64,000 nt of DNA, taken from positions 990,001 to 1,054,000 of the forward strand of contig WPIO01000099.1 of assembly GCA_009760855.2 (NCBI GenBank), written 5' to 3'. The stretch is from Cristatella mucedo. Its lineage: Eukaryota; Bryozoa; Phylactolaemata; Cristatellidae. Made by a program: the position numbers and the translations under genes. Of this stretch, positions 50,001 through 58,832 are shown piece by piece. Position 1 is the first letter of the stretch. The number at the start of each line of letters is the position of its first letter. The notes under the pieces were generated by a model, which saw only the letters and a program-made list of their open reading frames with translations, was not told the DNA's origin and did not search any database.

Positions 50001-53000
50001 GCGTATTATTATTATTTGTGGGAGCTTCGTATTGCTCCAATTTCGTAGAGTCACCCCCCCCCTCGATGCACATGCAGAAAACGACCGGTGGTATGTCGGC
50101 TGCTTTACGAGAGCCGCAAATAGCAAAATAGCATCGAAATCGCCATACGCAGCGATAGCTCCTGGTTGATAACTGGGATAGAGAATAAAGTTGTTACGCT
50201 GACCCACAAGGCGCCTGCTTTTTCGGCTCTGTCGCGCCTATCTGAACTGCTGTGCCGGTTTCAGCCTCCTCCTCGCGCCCTTCAGGATCCTCGGATGTTG
50301 ACAATAAATTAGCTATTCCATTCCTAGGCTTAATGACCCTTAGGCGGCGACAGAAGCTTTATGCTATGCAGGCTTTGGAACTTACTTCCACAATTCTTAC
50401 GCAATGAAATTCACTCTCCTTCTGCCGACTATGTAATGTAATGTATCTCCGTCTGTAACTCCACAAAGCCACAAAGACTATGTGGGCGTTACGCCGCAGG
50501 AGAGTTTTGTGTAGCGAACTCACAGCCCAAGCGGCTTTCAGGACGCAGTCGGTAGCCAACAGACTTCGTCTCGCGAAACAAGAGAAAGTGAGAAGCATAG
50601 GAGAGTCAGGAGAGCAGTTGGAGCATCCTTTACAGCCATCGCGAGCTGCTACTTCCATGCAACTCCCTTCCTCGACTGCCCTGCTGACTCAGCTTTTCAC
50701 CTTTTCGTTGTTTCGTGTTGTGAAGTCCGTTGGCCACCACAAACCGCAATGGGCACCGCAAGCCGCTGAATCTTTGATCGTGCTATAGATAATTCTCCTG
50801 CGAGTACTCACATAATCTTTGTGACTTTGTTGAGTTACGGACGGAGATACATTATTTTACACAAAATTTTTATCTTGATTCTTCCTCCGTGATTTTATTT
50901 GGTATTGCAATTTTTCATGTCGATATAAAATCCGTGAATCGGTTTCCCCTCCAAGCTTCGTAGAGTGCCCACTCACAGACTCGGTTCTCGTAGAGCACCG
51001 CGCGCACATGCGCGTCGATTAACGCTATCATTTCACCGTCTTCTCATGTAGCGTCAAAAGAACACGGTGAACCAGCGAGCAAGCTGGTCGCATAGAAGAC
51101 GATGCCAAAATGCTGCTTCTGCGTTGCAGCTATTGAGCGAAGAGCTCATGCTTCTGTACCGAAACGCAGTGAACGTGATCTTGGTCAAGTGGAAGGGCTG
51201 GGATGGGAAAGAGGGCACGTACGCACAGGCAGTGGCAGACGCTCGGGTCGTCGGAGCGGAGATTTGGCTAATGGTCGCCGAGCTACAGAAAGCGACGTCC
51301 ACGGATCCCGACAAGATCCACATCATTGGACACGGCCTCGGAGCGCACGCTGCCGGGTACGCCGGCAAGCGGATCCACCATCTTGGCAGGATAACAGGTC
51401 CGCGGCTAGCGCTATACCAGCCAGACGAACGTGTCAGCTGTCCTTGCTGATTGCGGATCTTTTTGCATTTGAATAACGAAAGTCCTTTACATTTTAGTGC
51501 CTGAAGATGTGCTACACTTTTTACTAAAAAAATTTTTTTTTAGGTAGTCTCTTTTCTGGTTTATGTGCTCACGAGTTGACTTTATATGACACACAAACTG
51601 ATTTCTATCGATTGAAAACCGCAGTCATGTGATGGTAGCTAGATGTGAAAAAAATTGAGTAGTCGCGGCCTAAAATGCTAAAAGTTGTAATGACATTTTG
51701 CTTGAATTCACAGCAGCTACGAGTAAGATATGGCGCCTATTTTTTTTAAATGCCCTCGTGAGCGAGTCTTCAACAATATTATAACATAGAAGATGTTGTT
51801 TTACAGATTTCGGCTAAAGATTTTATCGCTGCTCTTAATCACCAATGATAATGAAGATGGCGACAGTTATAACAAAATAAAACGACAAAGACGACGAAAA
51901 ATTGCAATGGGGCAATTTGCCAATTAATTCTTGTCCGAAAGATCCAATATTTCTTATAAATGCAGAAAAAATTTGCATGAAACTGCGAATTAATCCTCAG
52001 ATTACAGAGATTTTTCTGAGAAAAAGTGTCGCAGCGGCGAAACAGCAGGTTATTACCAACTGAGCAAAGGTTGTTATGTTAAAGGTTACAGAGTAAAGGT
52101 TATTACGCAGCCAGACTGCTTTGACGTTACTAAACTTCCGTGTTATGCGGAACCAGCTTAAAAAGGAGGTTAAATGGCCACCACAATGAGTCAAAAGGTG
52201 GAGACTTGGACTAGACTTATCTAAAGGTCCTTAAAGGTTGGTCACTGCTTGGTCTCTTGGTGCCTTTATTTAAGCGAGTGAATGAAACTTGATTATTCCG
52301 ATTTTAAATCACTTACAAACTTCTTACTCTACTGTATTCCTCGCTGTGCCGCCTTAGCTGAGTCGGACAGCCGTGACTTTACGCCAGTCGAAAGTGAGCT
52401 TCAGGCATTGGAAGCATGCGAACTAAAGGCACGGTCTCCAAAAAACTTGAGGTTCGCACAAGGTACAGGTAAATGATTAGATCCCAAAAGGCGGGTGGTA
52501 CGATGCTTAGCCGGGTCGAGGAGTAGATCTGATAAGAAGGCTGAATTCAAAGAATAAAGGAACCTAAAATTGGCTGACAGAACCTTGAAGGCAATTTGCT
52601 GCTCGACTGGGAGCCAGTTCAGGTCAACAAGAAGTGGAGTGATGTGGCAACTGCGACGCTCAAGACAGACAAGCCTAGCTTCGGAGTTTAGTACCAGCTG
52701 TAAGTGGCTGATTGCACAAGCCGGTAGGCAAGCAAGCATTGAGTTACTGAAGTCAAGACGGGATGTCACAAATGCATGGACCAATTTAGATGTGGTATCC
52801 CTGTCTAAGCAAGCCCGAATCTTAGCAATTTTATGTAGCTGAAAGTATTCAGAATTGACTTCGGAGCTAAAATGGTCGTCTAATGAAAAGTCACTTAGGA
52901 ACAGGGCACCCAGATTTCCTGCACATTCAATAGGAGATAGCTGACAGAGCCGATCTTGAGCGTCGGCCTTTGCAATTTCTGTATAAAACGTAGTTCACCC

Positions 53001-53401
53001 AAAACTAGTTAGTTTGTTTGATTATCATTCAATTTAAGAATGTTTGCTGCTATCAATGTGCGGACGTCATTCGCGCCAAGGCCAGGCTAGGCCGGGCCTA
53101 GGCTACAAATTTGCCTAGGCTCCTAAATTTTCCTAGGCAGCGCAGTACCATTGCTGCTCAGGCGAGATGAGAGGCACTCAAGGACGTATAAAAAACGGCC
53201 GATAGATCGAGCAAAACTAGCAGAGATACTCTACCCTTGTCTGCATTCCTAAGAAAGTCTTCATAAGTCCGAAGCAATGCTGACTCAGGGAAGTGGTTAG
53301 CTATAAGCACAGACTGGAACTTACTTGCTGGGTTTGAGTTCTCAATATAGGAGTTCAGATGGTCTGCCACAACTCGCTCTAGTGTCTTTGATAGGAACGG
53401 T

Positions 53402-53473
<72 letters not shown>

Positions 53474-56400
53474 TGAGAAAGGAGAGGAGAGAGAGAGAGA
53501 GGGGAGAGAGACTGGTTGGAAGGTACTCCAGTTATCTTGGTCTAGCGTTGCTTTTTTGAATATTGGCCTAACTACAGCCTTTTTAAAGGTGCTGGGTCAT
53601 AACCTGAGGTTAATGACACACTTATAATGTTAGTTATGCATGGCAGCAGCACCGTAGAAGCACAGTGCACCGTAGAAGCAGGCCAGTGGGAATAGGTTCC
53701 AAAAAACTAGTAGTCTTCTTTGATTGGGATATGAACTTCAGGACGAGGTCACTAGTGGCCTCCTTGAATGTAGACATTTGTGTGCTTATGCGTATCGAAG
53801 CAGTGCACGTGAGCACGTGCATGTGCATGTGAGCACGAGCATTATTAACACGAATCCCTTGCAGCATTACAGCATATGTAAAATGCCCAGAAAGAGATTT
53901 AGTTCTCTTAGGGGCGCTGTAAAAACGTCTTGGTATTAGGAGTCCAGTTTTTGTGCAAGTATTATACAGTACTTCACATGTATGTTTGGACGAAGGAGGC
54001 TTTATTTAAATGGACCATGTCAAGTTCTGTAAATCGTGTGGCAGCCTGGGGTCAGCTGATAAATGCTAGGTCACGATTCAGTGCTATTCAATAAATGGCA
54101 TTAGCTCCAAGCTTGAGCGGAGAATTTTTAGTTTTAATTTTCCAGTTACCCAACAATCCTATTCATTTTTACCTAGAAGCTGAAAGTCGATTCAGTGAAA
54201 TTCAGTAATAAAAAAAGAGCGATAACCACGGCAACTTCCATACTTCTTGCATTACTTTTGTAAATATGCTCATTATGTTATATTGATGATGGTGTTTTAT
54301 AACGCTAAGCTGCAAACTATTGAATTTACGTAAAGACTGACTCCGTATTCAAACGAAGTTTTGATGCATTTTCTGGGTTTTTAGAGACGAATGTTGCAAG
54401 TTGTTGCTCTCCGCTCGTGCACCAAATCAACAAATGTCACAAGTCAACACTTGAAGCGAGTTGTGGGATGACTTGAATTAGTAAGCAAAGTGATGCAAGG
54501 AGTCCGATTTAGTAATTGGTCACGTTTCATTTTAGGGCTAGACCCGTCTGAGGCTCTATTCAAAGGATATTCAGCGCACGTGCGCCTTGACAAGGCCGAC
54601 GCATCGTTTGTTGACGTGATACATACACACTCTGGTACTATTTGAGCGGTCGGTTTAAATTTTTGCTGCACACGAACTACTCGCCGGCCTAGCTTCTTCA
54701 CGAAACCATTTGAATTGATGCATGAATCGAATTAGATTTGCGTAGAGCGTAATAAAACAAAACACTATAAACGAGCCAGTGCCTAATCGCTCACTTACGT
54801 TGTCGGTGGCATTTTGTAACCGATTGTGAGCTTTCTAAAAGCTGCGAGTGCTTTTCTTTTCATCCTTGGCCTTGATCCATTGCAGAAAGCGGCACTGCAT
54901 TTTTGATTGGACACGCCGACTTCTTTCCGAATGGAGGATTTCAGCAACCAGGCTGCCACACGAGCGTCAGTGGTCACACTAGAGGTAAACCAACGGGCTT
55001 ATGCGACCGCTCGAGACGTGCCTTTAGGTCGTAAAGTCCCAAAGCTGGGAGCTCTCTCCCGACTGACGTCACAGCAGTTCTCTGACTTGATGTCATTTAA
55101 AAAGGAGCCAACAACGCATATGTTGATTACAGTATTCTGATGCGTGCTGACACTGTGCATACTGCCACTAATCATAGTTAGCATGCTGGCATTATGCATG
55201 TCACTTCTAACCATGTTATGTTTGTTGACACTGTGCAAGCTACCAATAAATATTTGATCGTGCTTCCAGTAAAGCAAATGTAAAGTGCCTATAAAAAAGA
55301 TTCAGTGCTCTTAAGGTGATATAAAAAAAAATAATTATTGTTTTTATTTTTTTTATTCGTTGAATTAACGCGATTCGGCGGCGAAGCAATGCGGCGTCGC
55401 TGAAAAGTGAAGACCCAATTTTAGAGTAAAAGCACTCGACGAGCATAATATTGATCTTTTTTTAGACTCAGAAAGCCTGAAAGGTGGTTATGCGACCTGC
55501 GATCACTCAAGAGCTGTGTCCTATTTTACCGAATCTATCAATCGCTGTCAATTTCACAGCTTCATCTGTCGGGACTACAGGTCTTTCCTGGAAGCCAAGT
55601 GCTCTACAAAGTGTCCGTCGGCGAGCTGCAACGTGATGGGCCTCCACTCGCTAAAGCCGACGGTGCAAAACGCGACCTTCTTCTTAGGAACCACGGTCAA
55701 ACGCCCTTACTGTGGTGAGCTCTCAAAAGTTTTGCCGTTTTCATTTTTTCTTTCGCCAGGGGTTATTTGGTAACCGGGGCCCATGAAGCCATCGTGACTG
55801 CGCAGGCATCCCATGAAGCCATCGTGACTGCGAACGCATCCCATGAAGCCATCGTGACTGCGCAGGCAAATGTTGCTTGTGGACATTTACGAACATCCAC
55901 TTCCAGGCATCAGCCACCTGCTGACTTTAAAGGTGTCGCATAGCTTTGACCGGCTCACCGGTGAGTTCCGGATTGATCTGATTGGCGACTTCTCGTCAGG
56001 TCAGCTGCACCTCACCCACTTGGCCGGGTAAGTTCGCTGTGAAAAAAATGCCGGGTTGACTCAATCTTTAGCATTAATATTAACTTAAAAACACCTATTT
56101 AGGACAACATTTAGTGGGTCCCCGTGATTTATCCTTCACGTGCTTATGCGTGCTGACACTGTGCATGCTGCCACTAACCACATTTGCATGCTGACCCTGT
56201 GCATGTCACCCCTAATCATGTTATTCATGTTGTTTGTTTATCAAGTATGATATAACTCACCCTTCAATTGCATTTCCCTTTGCAGCAAATGTAAAGCGCC
56301 TAGAAAGAGATTGAGTTCTCTGAGGGCGCTTTATCAAGTGCATTATTATTGTTAATATGGCTCCGTGAAAAATATACTTTAAGGGTGACCTCACGCTTGG

Positions 56401-58229
56401 TTGAAAACAATATTTCTGAGAAAAAAATTGGATTAGTACGCGCCATAATATATTGATACATAAGGTCCGTCGATATCTCTACAGTGGTGTAAGCATTAAA
56501 GTATCTAATAAATTAAAATTAAAACGAACAACTTACATTTAAAGTTGTCAGTTGATCGCAGTCTTGAAACTAATGCTACTTAGACAGGCTGTTCCTAAAA
56601 GGCTAGAGCGACCTCTTGTAGAGCCGAACTGATACGACACGACTATGCCTATAAATACGTCATCACGGGACCTGATGATCAGGGCGTGCTGGCGTCGGTC
56701 AACGTGTGGCTGTGCAAAAACTCTGAGGAAAAGCATTGTCGAGGAAACCACGTCGAACTGGTCGTGAAACAACTAAAGCTTACAAACGATGCAGAAGAAA
56801 GGTAAGCACCACCAACGTGAAATCAAGGGTGAACATTAATATAATATACAATATGTAGATATATATATATATATATATGTATACATTATAAAACGGTGCT
56901 ATAAAATAATAATAATATGATATAAATAATATAATCCATCACAAGGATACACGATTATTAAGATTTGTCTTGGGACGACAGACGGTGTTTTAAAACTCAC
57001 GTACTGTGACGGCGATTGGTGCAAATTGTGAGACCTGAGTGTCCAACAAAGCAGAAGGATCCATGATTCAGCAGCATTTAGAGTGTACCATTAGATTTTG
57101 TTTAGGGCTGGTCAATCGGAGATGGAGGAGCCTTCGGCTTGGCTTATAATGACCACAAACACAATAATAATAATACCGATAGCAGTTTATTAAATTTGCG
57201 TAAAGTCCTAAGAGAAATAAAAATCTCTCTCTAGGCGCTTTGAATATATTGGAAAAGCAGCATGTCAATTAAGGGTGTTTGCTCCAATGAACATGTGGTG
57301 TGCCCGCTGATCATCTCGGATCATTGTTCGGTCTCGTTTACTGTTGTTTCTCCGTTGTATGTAGAGTAATGTCGAGTTGTACAGCGACGTAGCTTAAAAA
57401 CATTAACCCATTATGCTAATACTGACCATTATATATATATATATATATATAATTCAATAATAATAATAATTAATAATCATTATAATTTGTGGCTACATGC
57501 ACACACACATACACACGCAGACACATATATATATACATATAATTTATTTGCATAACAGTGAATTGAATCACGTGATTAAATTAATTATCTTAATGGTGCC
57601 TTAGTATATAGAGATCAAAATCACAGCTGGTCATACGATTATGTAATTTACCGTGCAGGACGATTAATTATGTCATTTTATTGTTGCTTAGAAGAGCCCA
57701 CTTGAAGAAAAAAACTTTCGAGCGATGATCTTGGGAACCTGCGCGAGTAAATATGCAGTATTTAAACACGGCTGCGAATCAACTGTCGGATCTGCTGTGG
57801 CAGTATTAATAATAATAATAATAACAATAATAATAATTTTATAGAGTTTCTGGGATTTGGAAAGCAAGTATAATCATGGCGAACTTCGCCACGAACGAGT
57901 TCAGCGGTTGTAACCTTTGACATTGTGCCGATTCATCTGCCTCGTGCTTTCGAGTCTCGGCAGCTGTGCTCAAATTTGCAGCTGCTGTTTCGCTCGCTGT
58001 TTCTCCGCGTAGTGCACGCAGCCATTGCACAGCCGTGACTGCTTGGACCAGCGAGTGACTAACCGGCATGATTCGTGACATCAGGCGCAGCATTCTCACG
58101 GCCGCTTGCTCAGGACGCCTTTTTTGCAGCATCGAGTTTTGCAACTACTCGGAGAAGGCGCTTGATAATGGAGCACTCAAATTGGTTCCTTGCTCCGAGG
58201 TCAATGCTATACGCAAGCGAAGCCTTTGA
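40704..58229 (+). CDS. Pancreatic-lipase-like secreted protein with Ser-to-Gly at the nucleophile (9 exons)
   Basis: Exons: 40704-40848 (candidate), 47400-47680, 51130-51397, 54536-54634, 54886-54984, 55466-55714, 55907-56027, 56622-56801, 58130-58229. They splice in phase to 1542 nt (513 aa plus TGA). Order: signal peptide; N-terminal CFGELGC; HGH oxyanion region; GHGLG elbow; LDPSEALF; VDVIHT; GHADFFPNGG; short lid PGC...TCDH; a four-Cys segment; a PLAT/beta-sandwich domain; C-terminal FCNYSEK...VPC. This is the vertebrate pancreatic lipase layout. The triad Asp (LDPS, 54541-54543) and His (CDH, 55504-55506) are kept, but the nucleophile Ser is Gly (GGC, 51334-51336), so hydrolysis is not expected. 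A binding, carrier or regulatory role is possible. Apparent stops after exons 3 and 4 lie in introns. Poly(A) signal AATAAA at 58290-58295. Confidence 0.85.
40911..41085 (+). mobile_element. LINE 3' end with a (GA)n expansion inside its stem-loop
   Basis: TTGTTTGTTTATCAAGCATG to AAAGCGCCTAGAGAGAGAG; the loop is expanded to a GA tract (40990-41037), then CTGAGTTCTCTGAGGGCGCT and (ATT)n. Lies just after the candidate first lipase exon. Confidence 0.88.
41086..41439. other. Unassigned sequence (lipase-like gene intron)
   Basis: No repeat or exon recognised. Confidence 0.4.
41440..41690 (+). mobile_element. Foldback/MITE fragment
   Basis: CACTCAAAGCCCAAGTGGCT, GTAGCCAGCAGACTCCACCT and GAGTCAGGAGAACAGTCGAG match the left arm of the full element at 50.4-50.9 kb. 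Confidence 0.65.
41955..42215 (+). mobile_element. Degenerate LINE ORF end
   Basis: CTGAAATCTTTCGGTGAAAG and GCATTTAGTTTGTACGCACC correspond to the [15 protein letters not shown] block; the rest is eroded. Confidence 0.6.
42240..42368 (+). mobile_element. SINE family B, head truncated
   Basis: AAGGTGCTCGCCCCCC, GAGGTCGTGGGCTCGAGCCC, then AAGCGCCTGAATAGAGATTA, GGTGCTATACAAATG and (ATT)n. Confidence 0.78.
42369..43317. other. Unassigned intronic sequence
   Basis: AT-rich; a short foldback-element-like patch at 43085-43160 (GACGAGACGAAGTGTCGGTT). No gene seen. Confidence 0.4.
43318..43466 (-). mobile_element. Diverged SINE family A, minus strand
   Basis: CCAGCTGATAGAACAGCC tail signature, GGACTCGAACCCGCGAC (B-box complement) and a diverged head. 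GC-richer and older than the other copies. Confidence 0.65.
43467..44454. other. Unassigned intronic sequence with two open frames
   Basis: Plus-strand frames at 43472-43723 and 43821-44180 have no recognisable domain and no TE similarity that I see. Not called. Confidence 0.35.
44455..44560 (+). mobile_element. LINE 3' terminal fragment
   Basis: TTGTAAATTTCCTAGATAGA, GGTTCTCTGAGATGCTACAC and (ATT)n; eroded stem-loop. Confidence 0.6.
45020..46490 (+). mobile_element. Decayed LINE: RT domain to 3' end
   Basis: Encodes IDLSAALNIIDHQVLLGRLS, then GPVIFTVYALFLDDVIA, HADDTQLYICL (catalytic FADD changed to HADD), ACIDDICT and a TAG, then ORF C-terminal remnants. After an unaligned 45960-46085 gap come LKSFGGRAFKSYAPK and the 3' UTR. 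Stops and frameshifts throughout. Confidence 0.82.
46772..47345 (-). mobile_element. LINE, minus strand, ending about 55 bp before a lipase exon
   Basis: (TAA)n, stem-loop, 3' UTR and ORF C-terminus (LHWLPVRQRVDFKVLSFTFR on the minus strand). Its truncated 5' end falls just upstream of the acceptor at 47399. Confidence 0.85.
47400..47680 (+). CDS. Lipase-like gene, N-terminal exon
   Basis: Starts after CTATTTCAG and codes REVCFGELGCF to SAWMD; donor GTGAGTACGG (phase 0). The Cys pair of EVCFGELGC matches the first disulfide of pancreatic lipase, and KIIVHGH matches the oxyanion-hole strand (IIHGF). Confidence 0.9.
47920..48368 (+). mobile_element. Plus-strand LINE mosaic, left part of an interrupted copy
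   Basis: 47920-48110 carries an ORF end plus 3' UTR. About 48125-48180 is a short inverted 3' UTR piece. 48180-48368 codes [18 protein letters not shown] to NSLPIPR, and continues across the insertion at 49636. Confidence 0.7.
48371..49635 (-). mobile_element. Young LINE copy nested in a plus-strand LINE; long chimeric open frame
   Basis: Inserted between CCTCGT and ACAAACC of the host LINE. On the minus strand it codes LVLLDRSAAFDTIDHKVLLE, GVPQGPVLGPVLFTVYTLPL and FFADDTQLYLC (RT palm with FADD), then the C-terminal domain to TAFSGSL. About 50 residues between WMAANFL and HISSTVK are deleted in frame. With the antisense of the host LINE upstream, the frame stays open for 434 codons (48603-49907). 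Endonuclease domain absent, so not autonomous. Confidence 0.88.
49636..50016 (+). mobile_element. Right part of the interrupted plus-strand LINE
   Basis: ACAAACCTCAAATCCTTTGG resumes exactly where the copy at 48368 stopped (LKSFGDHAFSSYAPKAWNSL), then 3' UTR, stem-loop and (ATT)n. Confidence 0.85.
50017..50432. other. Unassigned intronic sequence
   Basis: A C-run near 50055; no exon or repeat recognised. Confidence 0.4.
50433..50860. mobile_element. Complete foldback/MITE-type element, 428 bp, 52-bp inverted termini
   Basis: The left terminus 50433-50484 (GTAATGTAATGTATCTCCGT...) and right terminus 50809-50860 match as inverted repeats at about 46 of 52 positions. The inner arms are also partly inverted (AGCGGCTT and GCCAACAGACTTC on the left, mirrored on the right), so most of the element can fold back. 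Relatives at 11.5, 35.3, 38.8 and 41.4 kb. No coding capacity. No target duplication obvious by eye. Confidence 0.8.
51130..51397 (+). CDS. Lipase-like gene, nucleophile-elbow exon
   Basis: Acceptor GCGTTGCAG; codes LLSEELMLLYRNAVNVILVK, then ARVVGAEIWLMVAELQ, then IIGHGLGAHAAGYAGK to RITG. Donor GTCCGC, phase 1. The elbow is GHGLG instead of GHSLG. The two cysteines of the next vertebrate disulfide (VC...NC) are absent together. Confidence 0.92.
51398..52344. other. Lipase-like gene intron, unassigned AT-rich part
   Basis: Poly-T and poly-A patches; no exon or TE recognised. Confidence 0.45.
52345..53640 (-). mobile_element. LINE, minus strand, interrupted by (GA)n
   Basis: Minus strand: LRNADKGRVSLLVLLDLSAV, then SRLDFSNSMLACLPA, then LLVDLNWLPVEQQ. 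Frameshifts and stops present. A (GA)n tract at 53404-53516 lies inside the region coding LLPFLSKTLE in intact copies. Confidence 0.82.
53404..53516. repeat. (GA)n microsatellite grown within a LINE
   Basis: The LINE text GGTAGAAGGGAGA is the likely seed. Intact copies have no GA tract at this point. Confidence 0.9.
53774..53935 (+). mobile_element. Decayed LINE 3' fragment
   Basis: GTGTGCTTATGCGTATCG, TTGCAGCATTACAGCATATG, AATGCCCAGAAAGAGATTT and GGGGCGCTGTAA. Confidence 0.6.
53936..54535. other. Lipase-like gene intron, unassigned
   Basis: AT-rich unique sequence leading to the acceptor at 54535; nothing else recognised. Confidence 0.4.
54536..54634 (+). CDS. Lipase-like gene, catalytic Asp exon
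   Basis: 99 nt between TTTTAG and GTACTA, phase 1 at both ends. Codes GLDPSEALFKGYSAHVRLDK then ADASFVDVIHTHS. LDPS holds the triad Asp; FVDVIHT is a hallmark block. Confidence 0.9.
54886..54984 (+). CDS. Lipase-like gene, GHADFFPNGG exon
   Basis: 99 nt between ATTGCAG and GTAAAC. Codes SGTAFLIGHADFFPNGG then FQQPGCHTSVSGHTR, matching the GHLDFFPNGG...PGC block and the start of the lid. Confidence 0.92.
55010..55345 (+). mobile_element. LINE ORF end and 3' end, inside a short lipase intron
   Basis: CGAGACGTGCCTTTAGGTCG to TCATTTAAAAAGGAGCC (ORF end), two 3' UTR units, then TAAAGTGCCTATAAAAAAGA and a decayed stem-loop. Starts about 25 bp after the exon 54984 donor. Confidence 0.7.
55466..55714 (+). 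CDS. Lipase-like gene, lid and catalytic His exon
   Basis: Acceptor TTTTTTTTAG, donor GTGAGC, phase 1 at both ends. DSESLKGGYATCDHSRAVSY carries the triad His next to the lid-closing Cys. Then SFICRDY...AKCSTKCPSASC keeps all four cysteines of the vertebrate pattern. The lid is about 20 residues. Confidence 0.92.
55780..55868. repeat. 30-bp minisatellite, about 3 units, before a splice acceptor
   Basis: Three near-identical units beginning CCATGAAGCCATCGTGACTG; units differ only at CGCAGGC/CGAACGC. The array ends 38 nt upstream of the exon at 55907. Confidence 0.95.
55907..56027 (+). CDS. Lipase-like gene, PLAT domain exon 1
   Basis: Acceptor CACTTCCAG, donor GTAAGT. Codes GISHLLTLKVSHSFDRLTGE then FRIDLIGDFSSGQLHLTHLA, resembling the first PLAT strands. 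The upstream open frame (MLLVDIYEHPLP) is intronic in this model. Confidence 0.82.
56085..56355 (+). mobile_element. LINE ORF end, 3' UTR and terminus
   Basis: ACTTAAAAACACCTATTTAG, two UTR units, TTTGCAGCAAATGTAAAGCG, intact stem-loop and (ATT)n. One of the best conserved 3' ends in the window. Confidence 0.88.
56622..56801 (+). CDS. Lipase-like gene, PLAT domain exon 2
   Basis: Acceptor CCTCTTGTAG, donor GTAAGC. Codes AELIRHDYAYKYVITGPDDQ, VLASVNVWLCK and HVELVVKQLKLTNDAEER. It has an extra Cys pair (WLCKNSEEKHC) not present in human pancreatic lipase as I recall it. Confidence 0.82.
56802..58129. other. Last intron of the lipase-like gene
   Basis: (TA)n patches at 56859-56878 and 57429-57451, a decayed LINE 3' end on the minus strand at about 57165-57250, an AC/AT-rich patch at 57495-57545 and (AAT)n at 57806-57835. 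No other exon recognised. Confidence 0.55.
58130..58229 (+). CDS. Lipase-like gene, terminal exon
   Basis: Acceptor CCTTTTTTGCAG; codes IEFCNYSEKALDNGALKLVP then CSEVNAIRKRSL and TGA. The FC...LVPC pair corresponds to the last disulfide of pancreatic lipase (FNFC...LTPC). The basic 8-residue extension after that Cys is unusual. Confidence 0.85.
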
Positions 58230-58289
58230 GCGGATTCACTACGCTGGTCAAGAACGTGGCTCGATTAAATACCAGATAACTTGAGGTGA

Positions 58290-58295
58290 AATAAA
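58290..58295 (+). terminator. Poly(A) signal of the lipase-like gene
   Basis: AATAAA about 60 nt after the TGA; an early, well placed signal giving a short 3' UTR. Confidence 0.6.
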
Positions 58296-58574
58296 GGCAA
58301 TTTTCTGTTGCATCGTCATCTGTTTAAGATTCGCGTTAGTAACTCAAATGGACATGAGAGACAGGTCTGGTTGTAATAGACGCTGCACGAATTTAAAGTA
58401 CATTTAACTTGAAGAATGCACAGAAAAAGAATTATTTAGAGTCTCAGGAAGCCCGGAAGGATTTTCCTTATATTAAAGTGCTTGCTTTCAATCTACCGAC
58501 TGATAAATTGTACGGTCTTTTTCTATTAAATCTTGAATATCGAATTTCGCAGCTACACAAACCCAATGGACTCG

Positions 58575-58640
58575 AGCCTGGAGGCATATGTGAAGCGCCT
58601 GAATAGAGATTAAGTTCTCTTGGGGCGCTATACAAATTAA
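58575..58640 (+). mobile_element. SINE family B tail fragment
   Basis: GGCATATGTGAAGCGCCTGA, AGATTAAGTTCTCTTGGGGC and GCTATACAAATTAATTAAA: only the LINE-like tail remains. Confidence 0.75.
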
Positions 58641-58795
58641 TTAAATATATATATATTAAATCTTGAATATCGACGTTCGCAGCTACACAAACCCAATGTC
58701 TGACGCTTTCTTGGCATTTAAGAATAACTTTAAAATGAATGTATTACAGTTGAATTAGCACCACTGTGTAGAAGCTCCATCCGGAGGGTCTGGGT

Positions 58796-58796
<1 letters not shown>

Positions 58797-58832
<36 letters not shown>

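Noticed and set aside
48371-50016. Head-to-head LINE pairs as a product of twin priming or an unusual bidirectional insertion
   Set aside because: In the cases checked the flanking plus (or minus) copy resumes on the other side of the insert, and one case has a target duplication; simple nesting explains them.
51398-51450. Premature stop in the lipase-like gene after RITG
   Set aside because: A donor sits at 51398, and the next exon restores GLDPSEALF in the correct phase, so the stop is intronic.
54635-54646. Stop codon after VDVIHTHSGTI
   Set aside because: Donor at 54635; joining to 54886 restores the frame into GHADFFPNGG.
55780-55868. CRISPR-like direct repeats
   Set aside because: Contiguous 30-bp units without spacers in a eukaryotic intron: a minisatellite.
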